From contig NZ_CP014525.1 in NCBI RefSeq assembly GCF_001611975.1, positions 2,067,543-2,131,542 of the forward strand: a stretch of 64,000 bases of DNA, written 5' to 3'. The stretch comes from Haematospirillum jordaniae. GTDB lineage: Bacteria > Pseudomonadota > Alphaproteobacteria > Rhodospirillales > Rhodospirillaceae. The notes under the pieces were generated by a model, which was not told the origin of the DNA, ran no database searches, and saw only the letters and a list, made by a program, of their open reading frames with translations. The number at the start of each line of letters is the position of its first letter. The stretch's first letter is position 1. The position numbers and the translations under genes were made by a program. Of the stretch, positions 27,447 through 35,685 are shown one piece after another.

Positions 27447-28111
27447 TCTTCCTGTTCCTGATAAAAAGACTCCAGATACCCAACGGGGTCATCCAGATCA
27501 GAGATAAGGGTATCCACGGCGATCCTGCCGTTTCTCAGAAGCACGACGCGGTCGGCAACACGGGCCAGAAAGTCTAGGTCGTGGGATGCAATAACCATGG
27601 TCACGCCCATATCCCGGACAGAGCCCAGCAGCTCCGCCACACCGGATGTCGAAGCCACATCAAGACCGGACGTCGGCTCGTCGCACAGCACAATATCCGG
27701 CTCCATCATCAAGGTACGGGCCAAGGCAACCCTTTGCTTCTGGCCACCAGATAAGTGCCGTGGATACGCGGCAATCCTGGACGTCAGCCCTAAGTGTTCC
27801 AGCAGAACGGAGGCACGCTCAGAACACGCAGCCCCCTTGCCCCGTAATCGTGGTGCATAGAGAACATTGTCCAGAACCGTCATATGCGGAAAAAGCTGGA
27901 AGTCCTGAAACATGAAGCCTGTCCGGCCATTGCAGTGAATGATACCGGAATCCGGCTTCTCCAGCTTCTGGAGAAGCCGGAGCAGGGTTGATTTCCCGCT
28001 GCCCGATGGGCCTGCCAATCCGATAATGCTACCTTTCTCAATGTCCAGATCCAGCCGATCCAGGATCACTGTACTCCCGAAGGATTTCGATACGGTCTCA
28101 AGCCTGAGCAT
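27443..28111 (-). CDS. polar amino acid ABC transporter, ATP-binding protein
   Basis: A 222-residue ABC ATPase of the polar amino acid uptake group (ArtP/GlnQ/HisP type). Walker A is GLAGPSGSGKSTLLRLL, the signature is LSGGQKQRVALARTL, and Walker B is DIVLCDEPTSGLD, followed by the switch His in VIASHDLD. It would form a dimer under the permease at the inner membrane. It lies between the permease and argG with overlaps on both sides. It is somewhat shorter than the usual 240 residues because one loop before the Q-loop (NGRTGFMFQDFQLFPHM) is compact. Confidence 0.92.
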   Translation of the reverse strand: MLRLETVSKSFGSTVILDRLDLDIEKGSIIGLAGPSGSGKSTLLRLLQKLEKPDSGIIHCNGRTGFMFQDFQLFPHMTVLDNVLYAPRLRGKGAACSERASVLLEHLGLTSRIAAYPRHLSGGQKQRVALARTLMMEPDIVLCDEPTSGLDVASTSGVAELLGSVRDMGVTMVIASHDLDFLARVADRVVLLRNGRIAVDTLISDLDDPVGYLESFYQEQEE

Positions 28112-28742
28112 AAAAGCCTCTCTTCTCGACCTTGCGGCCGAAATGCTCGATCAAGAGGACCAGAAGGTAGTAATAGGCACCCGCAATACACAGTGGCAGG
28201 AAGTAGGTGAAACGCTCTGCTCCCAAAATCTGGGCCATCCGCATGATATCCAAGCCACTGATCGTACCAATCAGTGCCGTTTCCTTGAGCAAGGCAATCA
28301 CCTCGTTAACCATGGCCGGAAAAACATTACGCAGAACCTGAGGGAGAATAATATCCTTCCACATGTAGAAATTTGGTATTTCTAGGGTGCGAGAGGCCTC
28401 AAACTGCCCGGGAGGTAAACTCTCGATACCCGAGCGCAGAATTTCGGCAATGTAAGCGGATGCATTCAGACCAAAGGTCAGTATTCCGGCTGCCAGTACG
28501 CTGAACTTGATCCCAAGGACACCCGGAAGAGCAAAATAGACAAAGGCAAGCTGCAGGATAAGCGGTGTGCCCCGGAGAACAGAAACCCACCGGTCAATCA
28601 CGGCAACCCCGAAACCCCTGTACCTCAGTATGCTGATCACAACGGCTAGGGAAAAACCCAGCAACAGCCCCCCTGCCAAAAGCTGCAGAGTCAGGGCAAC
28701 ACCCTTGCCGATAAAAAGGACATGGGACATCAGCTCTTCCAT
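28098..28742 (-). CDS. polar amino acid ABC transporter, permease
   Basis: A 214-residue HisM/GlnP-type permease with about five membrane helices. The N-terminus GKGVALTLQLLAGGLLLGFS and the coupling loop with SGIESLPPGQFEASRTLEI are typical, as is LPQVLRNVFPAMVNEVIALL. Only one permease gene is present, so a homodimer is expected. Two starts are plausible: ATG 28742, with GGGGA upstream, and ATG 28730, which forms TGATG with the preceding stop and has GGAAGAG before it. The neighbours are its binding protein and ATPase. Confidence 0.9.
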   Translation of the reverse strand: MEELMSHVLFIGKGVALTLQLLAGGLLLGFSLAVVISILRYRGFGVAVIDRWVSVLRGTPLILQLAFVYFALPGVLGIKFSVLAAGILTFGLNASAYIAEILRSGIESLPPGQFEASRTLEIPNFYMWKDIILPQVLRNVFPAMVNEVIALLKETALIGTISGLDIMRMAQILGAERFTYFLPLCIAGAYYYLLVLLIEHFGRKVEKRGFYAQA

Positions 28743-29470
28743 GCTGAATCCCCAAGCCACTTTTGTTTCAGCTGCGCAAGCTCGCCGCTTTCCTCCAGTT
28801 CGGTCAGCGCTTGGTCAACCAGCGCATGAAGTGGCGATCCCTTGGGGAAGGCAATGCCATAGCCCGTATCAGAGTAACTGATCACCGAAGAACCCAGAAC
28901 CGGGTTTCTGGCAGAAAATTCAACCGCCTGGATACTGTCAATCAAAACCAGATCAACATGCCCGGCCTTCAAAGCTTCTATTGCTTGGTTATTGTTGTCC
29001 ATCGCCATGATGTTCGCACTAGGCACATGCTCTCTCAGCCAGATCTCCATAGTCGAGCCCAGCTGACAAGCGATCGTCTTATTATTTAAGTCATCAATAG
29101 AAGAAACAGGATCTTGTAGCGGATAAACAACCGACAAGCTTTCCGTATAATAGCCTTTCGAGAAGTCGAAACTCTTCTTGCGCTCCTCTGTAATACTGAT
29201 GGTCGAGATCGCCGCATCGACGGTCCCGCTTTGAAGTGCGGCCAGAACCGTGCTGAACTGCATATCCTCAAAGACCGCGGTCTTACCCAGCTTTGCAGCA
29301 ATAGCGCGGGCCAGATCGATATCAAAACCTTTTACCTCATCACCCTCCCTGTATTCAAAAGGTGGATATTCTGCCGAGGTTGCAAAACGTATTACTTCAG
29401 TATGATTCTCTTCAGAGCAAGCTGATAGAAGAGACAAAGCGACAAAAACAGCAGACAGCACCTTGTTCAC
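28730..29470 (-). CDS. amino acid ABC transporter substrate-binding lipoprotein
   Basis: A 246-residue family 3 solute-binding protein. The signal ends in the lipobox LSLLSACSEE, so it should be anchored to a membrane by lipid at Cys18. The mature part begins RFATSAEYPPFEYREGDEVK, followed by GFDIDLARAIAAKLGK, as in arginine/lysine/ornithine binders. It is the first gene of the operon ending in argG and argH, and divergent from argR. The DNA is AT-rich relative to the neighbours (50 of 120 bases G+C at 29041-29160). Citrulline is the most economical ligand given argGH downstream; arginine or ornithine are alternatives. Confidence 0.9.
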   Translation of the reverse strand: MNKVLSAVFVALSLLSACSEENHTEVIRFATSAEYPPFEYREGDEVKGFDIDLARAIAAKLGKTAVFEDMQFSTVLAALQSGTVDAAISTISITEERKKSFDFSKGYYTESLSVVYPLQDPVSSIDDLNNKTIACQLGSTMEIWLREHVPSANIMAMDNNNQAIEALKAGHVDLVLIDSIQAVEFSARNPVLGSSVISYSDTGYGIAFPKGSPLHALVDQALTELEESGELAQLKQKWLGDSAWKS

Positions 29471-29504
29471 AACGAAGCCTCATTCATTTTATATTCATAT
29501 TTTG

Positions 29505-29534
29505 ACTATAAGAGCGCATCTATTGCAGCGTCAA
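29505..29534 (-). promoter_or_regulatory. predicted promoter of the transporter-argGH operon
   Basis: On the minus strand, TTGACG (29534-29529) and TATAGT (29510-29505) are separated by 18 bases, 35 bases before the binding-protein ATG. The -10 box is part of the left operator element. Confidence 0.6.
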
Positions 29535-29552
29535 GGGCAATCCGGCTATAGT
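29523..29552 (+). promoter_or_regulatory. predicted promoter of argR
   Basis: TTGCAG (29523-29528) and TATAGT (29547-29552) are separated by 18 bases. The -35 region overlaps that of the opposite promoter and the -10 box lies in the right operator element, giving a near-symmetric divergent control region. Confidence 0.6.
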
Positions 29553-29591
29553 CTCAAAAATATGAATATAAAGTCACACGAGGAGCGTGAA

Positions 29592-30068
29592 ATGACGCAT
29601 GAACCCGCCCTTGATGGGCATATTTTGAATATTATCCAGAGCCATGCCATCTATGAACAAAGTGAAATTCAGGAGATTCTGGAGAGAAGAGGCTACAAGA
29701 TTCCGCAAGCCACACTGTCCAGGCGGCTTAAAAAGCTAAATATCGCGAAGGTATCGGGGCAGTACAAAAGCCTTGAGGTTTTTCAGGGAACCCTTCCCGT
29801 CATCAAGGGCATACAGGTCTCGGCCCTTGGGCTTATTATCCTGCATACACACCCAGGACAAGCCAACAGCATTGCCTATGCCCTTGATCAGAAGTACGTA
29901 CAATCCTCATCACAAAAGGACAGCGATCACGCGGGAATCCTAGGGACCATTGCCGGCGATGACACCATTCTGATCATTATCGAGAGTAAATCAGCCTTGG
30001 AAGTGGCACTGGACCATCTGTGCGCTGACTTTCCTTACCTTGATCGCCCGACCATCCCCCAAACATAA
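29592..30068 (+). CDS. argR: arginine repressor ArgR
   Basis: A 158-residue ArgR-family regulator. The N-terminal winged helix-turn-helix contains EIQEILERRGYKIPQATLSR and RRLKKLNIAKVSGQYK. The C-terminal oligomerisation and arginine-binding domain has GLIILHTHPGQANSIAYALD and GILGTIAGDDTILIII, with the conserved Gly-Thr...Gly-Asp-Asp. Start ATG 29592 has AGGAG six bases upstream. ArgR is uncommon in Alphaproteobacteria as far as I know, and the recognition helix with ATLSRRLKKL recalls Legionella-like ArgR, which suggests lateral acquisition. It probably controls itself and the divergent operon in response to arginine. Confidence 0.92.
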   Translation: MTHEPALDGHILNIIQSHAIYEQSEIQEILERRGYKIPQATLSRRLKKLNIAKVSGQYKSLEVFQGTLPVIKGIQVSALGLIILHTHPGQANSIAYALDQKYVQSSSQKDSDHAGILGTIAGDDTILIIIESKSALEVALDHLCADFPYLDRPTIPQT

Positions 30069-30071
30069 GAA

Positions 30072-30087
30072 AGGGTCATCAGACCCT
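30072..30087. terminator. terminator between argR and the coiled-coil gene
   Basis: A 6-bp stem AGGGTC/GACCCT with loop ATCA lies between the two converging stops. TTTCTT follows on the minus strand, but the T tract on the plus strand is poor. Confidence 0.5.
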
Positions 30088-30099
30088 GTTCACTCTTCA

Positions 30100-32778
30100 T
30101 CAATCCCCACCGATACGACCAATCGCACGTGCCAGCACAATATAAAGACGCCCCATATCGGAACTGGTGAAGACAGCCGTCAGCACATCACCACGATCAT
30201 TGCTTCTTGCTCCCTTCAGAAGAGACTCAAACTCGGTGACATAACGGGATGCATATTGACGAAACTCGCGGTTTTCGGAGTATAGCTTTTTGATGGCCTG
30301 AACCTGTGAACGCGTAATCGTGCGGGCAGCATGGTGGAGGAAGACGTTTTGCTCGCCCTTGTAAAAGCGCTTCCACAGATCTTCCTCCACCGATGGCGTA
30401 AACAGCCGTGTAATGTCTACCGCCGTAGCCTGAAGACGCTCAATCACATACGATGTTTCGGTCAGGAAGCGCTGCACATCAACATCTTGACGCACAACCA
30501 TCAACTCGCTGGCGCGCTCCTTGGCTTCCTCGGCCGCAGCAGCCAGCGCACTGGCGCGTCGCGCAAACTCATCACCGGCCCGACTTGCTTTTTCGGTCAC
30601 CGTGGCGCTGATCCGGGCAACAATATCACCACTCTCCCCCAGTGAGCGGGTGACACCCTGCAACCGGTCTGCCGCTTCATCTGTTGCACGGCTCAAGGCA
30701 TCAACCTGCGCCCGTAACGTACCCCCGGCTCCGTTCAGGGTCTCCATCGTCGTACGGGCAGAGACAGCAAAATCGTTTGCCCCGCTGGTCAGGCGAACAC
30801 CAGCCGTTTCCACTCTTTCGACACCGCCATCTATGGTGGCCTCAAAACTGGCCAAAGCTGCAGCCAAGGCACCACGGACGGCATCAGCACGCAACAGGGC
30901 CCCATCTGCCGTCTCGCCAAACCGGCGGGTTTCAGCAGACAAGTCAGCAGCAAGCGTGCGAATGGTTACAATTGTAGCATTTGCAGCCTCGCCAATTCGG
31001 GCAGCTTCATCGCCAAATGCCTGCCCGGCAGCAGCAAGGGCACTGACCCCGCTTGCCATACCATCGGTCGCAGCCCGGACACGGCTGACAGCATGATCAG
31101 ACTCAGCTGCAACGGCACGCGTCGCCTCCTGGATCTCCCGCGAGGCATCTATGGCCGCGCCACCACTTTGCTTCATGGCTTCGGTCACAGTCTCGATCTC
31201 GACAACCGAACGCGCCGTTGTCCGGGTAATATCAACAGCACTGCGACTGAGAAGATCAGCCAAGTGGCGAATCCGTTCTGTTGCCCGGTCTGTTGCCTGC
31301 GATACCACCTGCCCCTGCTCGTCACAGGCCACGCCCGTATTGCGGACCTCTTCTCCCATACGACGGGCAGCATCCTCCAACCCCTTGGCCTGATTATGCA
31401 AAAGGCGGCGCACACCTTCTGCATGAGCTGCCGTATCACGAATGGCCGCCGCAGCGGCGTGGGCCCCCTCTAGGGCATCCGTTGTCACATCGCGGAATGC
31501 ATTGAAGTCGCCAATCGCCGTAGCTGCTGCCGCATCAAGTTCCTGAGCAGCGGCATGTGCACTGCGGGTAATGTCCTGCTGGCGATTGTGCAAGACATCC
31601 GCCCTGCGGTCCACGCCATCACCCAGCTCATTCATCTGCTGTATGACAACAGCGGTGGCATCAGCCAAGGAACGCGCCCGCTCCGTCATGGTCAGGATAA
31701 CGTTGTCAATTGCCTCCGCCCGCTTGGTCAGGCCGTGCGTTGCCTTAGCTGCGCCAACCATCAGGGTGGTTGCCGCGTGATTGAAGGTATCTGCAGACAC
31801 CTTTGCAGAAGCCAGTAACGCATCCTGACGCGTTACCAGATCATCAACAACCCGGTTGCGCTCCGCCAGATCTGTACCAAGAACTGCCAACTGCTCACAC
31901 TGACGCCCCAGTGACGCTGCCAATCCCTCCGCCGAGGTGTCGGCCTGGCGGGCAGCTTCGGTCAAACTCGCGTAGTGATGTGACAGGGAGGAGTCCAGAG
32001 TGGCCGTAACGTCCCGGACTTTCTCCACAAGCTCTGAAACCTGACGGACCTGACTGGCTGCGCGCTCAAGCGCCGGGGTTGTTCGGGTATCAACGTCCTG
32101 GATCATATGCGCCAGCTCGCGCGTTTCGCGCCCCAAGATATCGCGCAGGGCAGAAGCCTGGCTTGCCGCGGCATAGGTTGCTTCCGACAACTCTATGGCC
32201 TGCGCCCGTAAAGCACCGGCCACCGTCGCAACCTGGTTCTTCGCATGGTCTGCCGGGTACGTCAGCAAAGCCAATTGGGCACGCAGAACCTGTGCCTCGC
32301 GGTGGATCTGTGCACCACGCCGGAAGAAAGCGACCATAAGCCACAAAAACATCAAAGGCAGAACATAAACAGCCGACAAGGCCGCTACCTCAATTGGCGG
32401 CAAACGTCCCAGATCCGGAACGGGACCGAAAACACCACTGCCCCACCAAGCCCCAACCGATGTCCACACCAGACTGACCAAGGTTGCAAACCGTATGGCA
32501 AACGGGGATTCCGGCTCATCGGGCACCAAAGCAGACGCGGCAGACAATTCAGAAGCAGAACCTGTATCGAGAAAGAGAGCCGGACGAACAGACGTGGGTG
32601 CATCCACACTGGCACCAACGAACTGCGCACCTGCTTTACCCGCGCCACCCATATTCTGCCCGGAAGAAGGAGCACTAGGATGCGGAGCCTGAAGCTTGAA
32701 GCGCACGATCTGCGGCTTGACCGGATCAACACAGATCTCCCCTGCCTCACGCTCGTCCGATTGCACATTATCGGTCAT
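30100..32778 (-). CDS. large coiled-coil membrane protein, function unknown
   Basis: An 892-residue protein. After a Pro- and Ser-rich N-terminus of about 90 residues, two hydrophobic segments (FATLVSLVWTSVGAWW and ALSAVYVLPLMFLWLMVAFF) form a membrane hairpin. Then about 560 residues are Ala-, Thr- and Arg-rich with heptad character, similar in texture to chemoreceptor coiled coils but without the signalling tip motif. The C-terminal 120 residues look globular (VEEDLWKRFYKGEQNVFLHH and the ending SSDMGRLYIVLARAIGRIGG). I believe the type recurs in Rhodospirillales as hypothetical protein. Start 32778 has a strong AGGAGG. It could act as a scaffold or polar organiser; no function is established. 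Confidence 0.75.
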   Translation of the reverse strand: MTDNVQSDEREAGEICVDPVKPQIVRFKLQAPHPSAPSSGQNMGGAGKAGAQFVGASVDAPTSVRPALFLDTGSASELSAASALVPDEPESPFAIRFATLVSLVWTSVGAWWGSGVFGPVPDLGRLPPIEVAALSAVYVLPLMFLWLMVAFFRRGAQIHREAQVLRAQLALLTYPADHAKNQVATVAGALRAQAIELSEATYAAASQASALRDILGRETRELAHMIQDVDTRTTPALERAASQVRQVSELVEKVRDVTATLDSSLSHHYASLTEAARQADTSAEGLAASLGRQCEQLAVLGTDLAERNRVVDDLVTRQDALLASAKVSADTFNHAATTLMVGAAKATHGLTKRAEAIDNVILTMTERARSLADATAVVIQQMNELGDGVDRRADVLHNRQQDITRSAHAAAQELDAAAATAIGDFNAFRDVTTDALEGAHAAAAAIRDTAAHAEGVRRLLHNQAKGLEDAARRMGEEVRNTGVACDEQGQVVSQATDRATERIRHLADLLSRSAVDITRTTARSVVEIETVTEAMKQSGGAAIDASREIQEATRAVAAESDHAVSRVRAATDGMASGVSALAAAGQAFGDEAARIGEAANATIVTIRTLAADLSAETRRFGETADGALLRADAVRGALAAALASFEATIDGGVERVETAGVRLTSGANDFAVSARTTMETLNGAGGTLRAQVDALSRATDEAADRLQGVTRSLGESGDIVARISATVTEKASRAGDEFARRASALAAAAEEAKERASELMVVRQDVDVQRFLTETSYVIERLQATAVDITRLFTPSVEEDLWKRFYKGEQNVFLHHAARTITRSQVQAIKKLYSENREFRQYASRYVTEFESLLKGARSNDRGDVLTAVFTSSDMGRLYIVLARAIGRIGGD

Positions 32779-32855
32779 GACACCTCCTGCCCGCTCCGCT
32801 CCGGGTATCTGTATCTCATGCCCTGAAACAGAAACGCTACTACAGTCAGGCAAAA

Positions 32856-33692
32856 TTGTTGCCGGATCAATATAATCTGCGCAGTATCGTGTTTCCGAGA
32901 CAATTCAACAAGAGTCACGCCGTGCTGCCTACGCCGGTTTCTGCGCCCCGAACACGGATGCCTATTCTGGGGTGCCCCCTGTCACTTTTCTCTCCGCATC
33001 AGGCCTCAAGGCAGATTGTGCTCTGGGCACAAGGCAACCCGGAACGCCCTGCTCTTGTCCTGTTCAGAGATGTGCATAGCCTACTTGCGGGGCGGGATAT
33101 ACAGGACATACGCCAACTGGAACACTTGGCCGATCTAGTCCTGCCTGACGGCATGCCCTTAGTCTGGATCGCCCGCACACGGGGATATTCCTCAGCCCGG
33201 CGCGCCTATGGGCCGGATATCATGCACATTCTGTGCTCTCTCAGAACACAGAGCCCGCTCAGACATGCTTTTCTGGGTGGAGCACCGGGTGTTGCGGAAA
33301 AACTTGCCACATCCTTCCCGAACCTGTCTGTTGCCGGCATGCTGGCACCCAATATTACGGATGGGTCACGCTTGGATTTGGGGCTGGTCCAAAGGCTGAA
33401 TGCCATGAACGCAGACCTGTTGTGGGTTGGCCTAGGAACGCCAAAACAAGATTTATGGATTGCGACCCATCACCCTTACCTAAATGCGAAGGTAATTCTG
33501 GGGGTTGGCGCCGCATTCAATTTTCTGGCTGGCACAGTACGCCAAGCACCGCGCTTTTTGCACCCACTGGGGCTAGAATGGCTGTGGCGGATGGCCATGG
33601 AACCAAGACGCCTGATACCCCGCTATGTCAAAACCATACCGCGGTTCAGCTGGCTGGTCTTTCGGGAACTCTGTTCAATACAGCGCCGATAA
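32856..33692 (+). CDS. WecG/TagA/CpsF-family glycosyltransferase
   Basis: A 278-residue GT26 protein. Hallmarks are DLVLPDGMPLVWIARTRG, with the catalytic Asp, YGPDIMHILCSL, WVGLGTPKQDLWIATHHPYL and GVGAAFNFLAGTVRQAPRFL. The family adds N-acetylmannosamine or a related sugar to a lipid-linked first sugar (WecG, TagA, and HfsJ of Caulobacter holdfast). The start is unclear: the first codon at 32856 is TTG, and GTG 32922 or ATG 32958 are alternatives. Its 3' end overlaps the convergent glycosyltransferase gene by 70 bases. It likely adds an early sugar in the exopolysaccharide made by the neighbouring locus. Confidence 0.87.
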   Translation: MLPDQYNLRSIVFPRQFNKSHAVLPTPVSAPRTRMPILGCPLSLFSPHQASRQIVLWAQGNPERPALVLFRDVHSLLAGRDIQDIRQLEHLADLVLPDGMPLVWIARTRGYSSARRAYGPDIMHILCSLRTQSPLRHAFLGGAPGVAEKLATSFPNLSVAGMLAPNITDGSRLDLGLVQRLNAMNADLLWVGLGTPKQDLWIATHHPYLNAKVILGVGAAFNFLAGTVRQAPRFLHPLGLEWLWRMAMEPRRLIPRYVKTIPRFSWLVFRELCSIQRR

Positions 33693-34750
33693 ACCTCCAG
33701 CAACGGATCTATACTGGTGAACAAGGATCGCGCACGTCGATACCCCTCAGCCCCAACTGCCAGATAATCAATCAAGGCCCTCTGAATTGCCGTTGTCAGA
33801 GCATCTGGGTCCCCGGGCGGAACGAGGAAACCTGTAGGGCCAAGAACCTCGGGCAGCCCCCCGACAGCCGAGGCAACAACAGCTGCACCGGCCGCCATGC
33901 CTTCTAGTGCCGTACGCCCGAAAGGCTCTGGCCAGAGGGAGGGAACCACAACAACCTGTGCCTTCTCTATTGCACGATAGATGTCGGCAACCGGTACATG
34001 CCCATAGACCTTGATCCGGTCACAAGCCCGAGCCTGCGCTTCCATCGGCCCTGTCCCATAGATACTGACAGGAACAGAGGGATCAAGTGCCCGAACAGCC
34101 TGAAGAAAAACACCAACACCCTTCTCGGGTGACAAGCGCCCTGCATACACAACTCCGCTGCGCTGTGCGGGGGGACAGGGAACCAGATCCGGCACACTAT
34201 TCGGTACAACAACAGCTTTGCTGCGATCAAGGACCGGGGCCAGAATATCGCACAAAAAAGCCGAGGGCGTAACAAAAGCAGAAATCTGGTCCCAAGTCTT
34301 GCGCTGCCAACGCACCATGTACGCAGACAACAAAGTCTGCATTCGGCTGTTGCGCCAGCAACCATGATAAATCCCCGGAAGAGGAGAACCACGACACGCC
34401 ACACACAAGCCCTCGCCCCGCCACAATGTTGCAGATGGACACAGCAGACGGGCATTACGCAGATGCTGGACAACGGGAATTCCACGATAAAAAGCAGCAT
34501 GGTGTACGGCTGTTGTCGCTGCCGGAAAGAAATTCTGGACGTGTAACAGATCAAATGAACCGTGCTCCAGCATACGGGCGACACGATGCCCCCATACGCC
34601 GGGCCACACCGTTCCGCCACGCCCTAGGGCGGGTGCAATCATCTGCGTAACCTGCACACCGGCAGAACGTAAACGTGCAGCCTCAAGCTCAACCGAAACA
34701 TCTTCGCCTCCCGCAAGGCGATAGCGGGCATGAAACATCAAAACGCGCAT
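33623..34750 (-). CDS. glycosyltransferase family 4
   Basis: A 375-residue GT-B enzyme starting MRVLMFHARYRLAGGEDVSV. The donor domain shows VVYAGRLSPEKGVGVFLQAV and the E-x7-E motif in LWPEPFGRTALEGMAAG. It is the last gene of a leftward run that starts with the flippase-like gene at 39375, and its start overlaps the preceding gene by 13 bases. It probably adds a sugar to the exopolysaccharide repeat unit at the cytoplasmic face. The last 23 codons overlap the convergent WecG-like gene. Confidence 0.87.
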   Translation of the reverse strand: MRVLMFHARYRLAGGEDVSVELEAARLRSAGVQVTQMIAPALGRGGTVWPGVWGHRVARMLEHGSFDLLHVQNFFPAATTAVHHAAFYRGIPVVQHLRNARLLCPSATLWRGEGLCVACRGSPLPGIYHGCWRNSRMQTLLSAYMVRWQRKTWDQISAFVTPSAFLCDILAPVLDRSKAVVVPNSVPDLVPCPPAQRSGVVYAGRLSPEKGVGVFLQAVRALDPSVPVSIYGTGPMEAQARACDRIKVYGHVPVADIYRAIEKAQVVVVPSLWPEPFGRTALEGMAAGAAVVASAVGGLPEVLGPTGFLVPPGDPDALTTAIQRALIDYLAVGAEGYRRARSLFTSIDPLLEVYRRCIEQSSRKTSQLNRGMVLT

Positions 34751-35685
34751 GGCGACACCGTACCCTGGAGCTGTGCATGCAAAACCGGCAACAGAGACTT
34801 CATGACCATGCGGGGCAAGAGCTGCGACAAACAGGCATGATCACCGCGCCAACAAACTCTTGCCGGTGCACCAGGCAAACCACAGGGCTGACACTTTGGC
34901 CCAAGACGCAGGACAGGAACGCCAGGGGGATCCCAAGCCCATGCCGTCGGGCCGGCAATCCCTATAACCGGTACACCCAGCGCAGCGGCCAGATGCAGCG
35001 GGCCACTATGCACACTAACCACAGCACGGGCACCGGCTATCCCGGCCAGAAAGTCACCAAAGGAACGTCTATCCTCAACACCTCGACGGACAAGCCAAGG
35101 GAATCCCGTCGCAGCTTCCAGATACGGAGCAAGCCGATGCATGACATCCCATTCCTGCAAGGACGTTGCAGCTCGTACATGAAGCTCTCCGTAGGCAGAG
35201 GCACCTTCCACGCGCCCGGGCAAACGGACCGAATGCATAACAGGGCACACGCCCCCCATGAAACGGGCTAGGTCGTACAGCATATCGTAAACAGGACGGT
35301 GCGGATCAAATGGCAGGCGATGTGTCAGCAGGCATTCTCCCCGGCTGATGCCAGAAGAAAACCCGACACGGCATGGAGAAACGCATGCCGCAACACCATG
35401 AACTGCCGCCGTTTCATCATACGACAACAATGCTTTATCCTGACGCCCAACCTGCTTCACCAGTTCGGGAACGTAACGCAAGCCTGCTACACCAGACAGG
35501 GAAGCCCGTGGCACAGTAACAACACGCACACCATCCAATACCGGATTCAGGACAGTTGCTCCAATAGGCGATAACAAGACGGTTATATCCAGATCCGGAC
35601 GATCCTTCTTCAAGGCCAGAAAAACAGGCAACAAGGCCAAGCTGTCCCCTATACCCCCAACCCGGGCAATCAGAACACGGGTCAT
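34738..35685 (-). CDS. glycosyltransferase family 9
   Basis: A 315-residue heptosyltransferase-like protein. The start MTRVLIARVGGIGDSLALLP overlaps the preceding stop as ATGA; the frame is open to 35931, but the extra 82 residues are Cys/Arg-rich noise. The donor-site motif is VVSVHSGPLHLAAALGVPV, followed by GIAGPTAWAWDP. A Cys-rich patch near the C-terminus (GPKCQPCGLPGAPARVCWRG) resembles the CxxC-type tail of several GT9 proteins. It lies within the exopolysaccharide gene run. Confidence 0.85.
   Translation of the reverse strand: MTRVLIARVGGIGDSLALLPVFLALKKDRPDLDITVLLSPIGATVLNPVLDGVRVVTVPRASLSGVAGLRYVPELVKQVGRQDKALLSYDETAAVHGVAACVSPCRVGFSSGISRGECLLTHRLPFDPHRPVYDMLYDLARFMGGVCPVMHSVRLPGRVEGASAYGELHVRAATSLQEWDVMHRLAPYLEAATGFPWLVRRGVEDRRSFGDFLAGIAGARAVVSVHSGPLHLAAALGVPVIGIAGPTAWAWDPPGVPVLRLGPKCQPCGLPGAPARVCWRGDHACLSQLLPRMVMKSLLPVLHAQLQGTVSPCAF

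Larger units (their letters stand above)
29484..29576. promoter_or_regulatory. mirror-image ArgR-type operators between argR and the transporter operon
   Basis: Two near-identical elements lie in opposite orientation: ATATTCATATTTTGACTATA at 29491-29510, and its near-complement at 29547-29569, which has three extra bases. Each contains TGAATATAA. The right one continues to TGAATATAAAGTCA (29563-29576), one mismatch from the enterobacterial ARG box pattern TGAAT-N4-ATTCA. The left one reads TGAATATAAAATGA on the minus strand, with two mismatches. Each overlaps a predicted -10 box, so both directions could be repressed by ArgR. Confidence 0.68.

Noticed and set aside
30521..31096. 191-residue frame antisense to the coiled-coil gene
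   Set aside because: It is a by-product of Ala/Arg-rich coding on the other strand; it has no ribosome-binding site and the sense gene is much longer.
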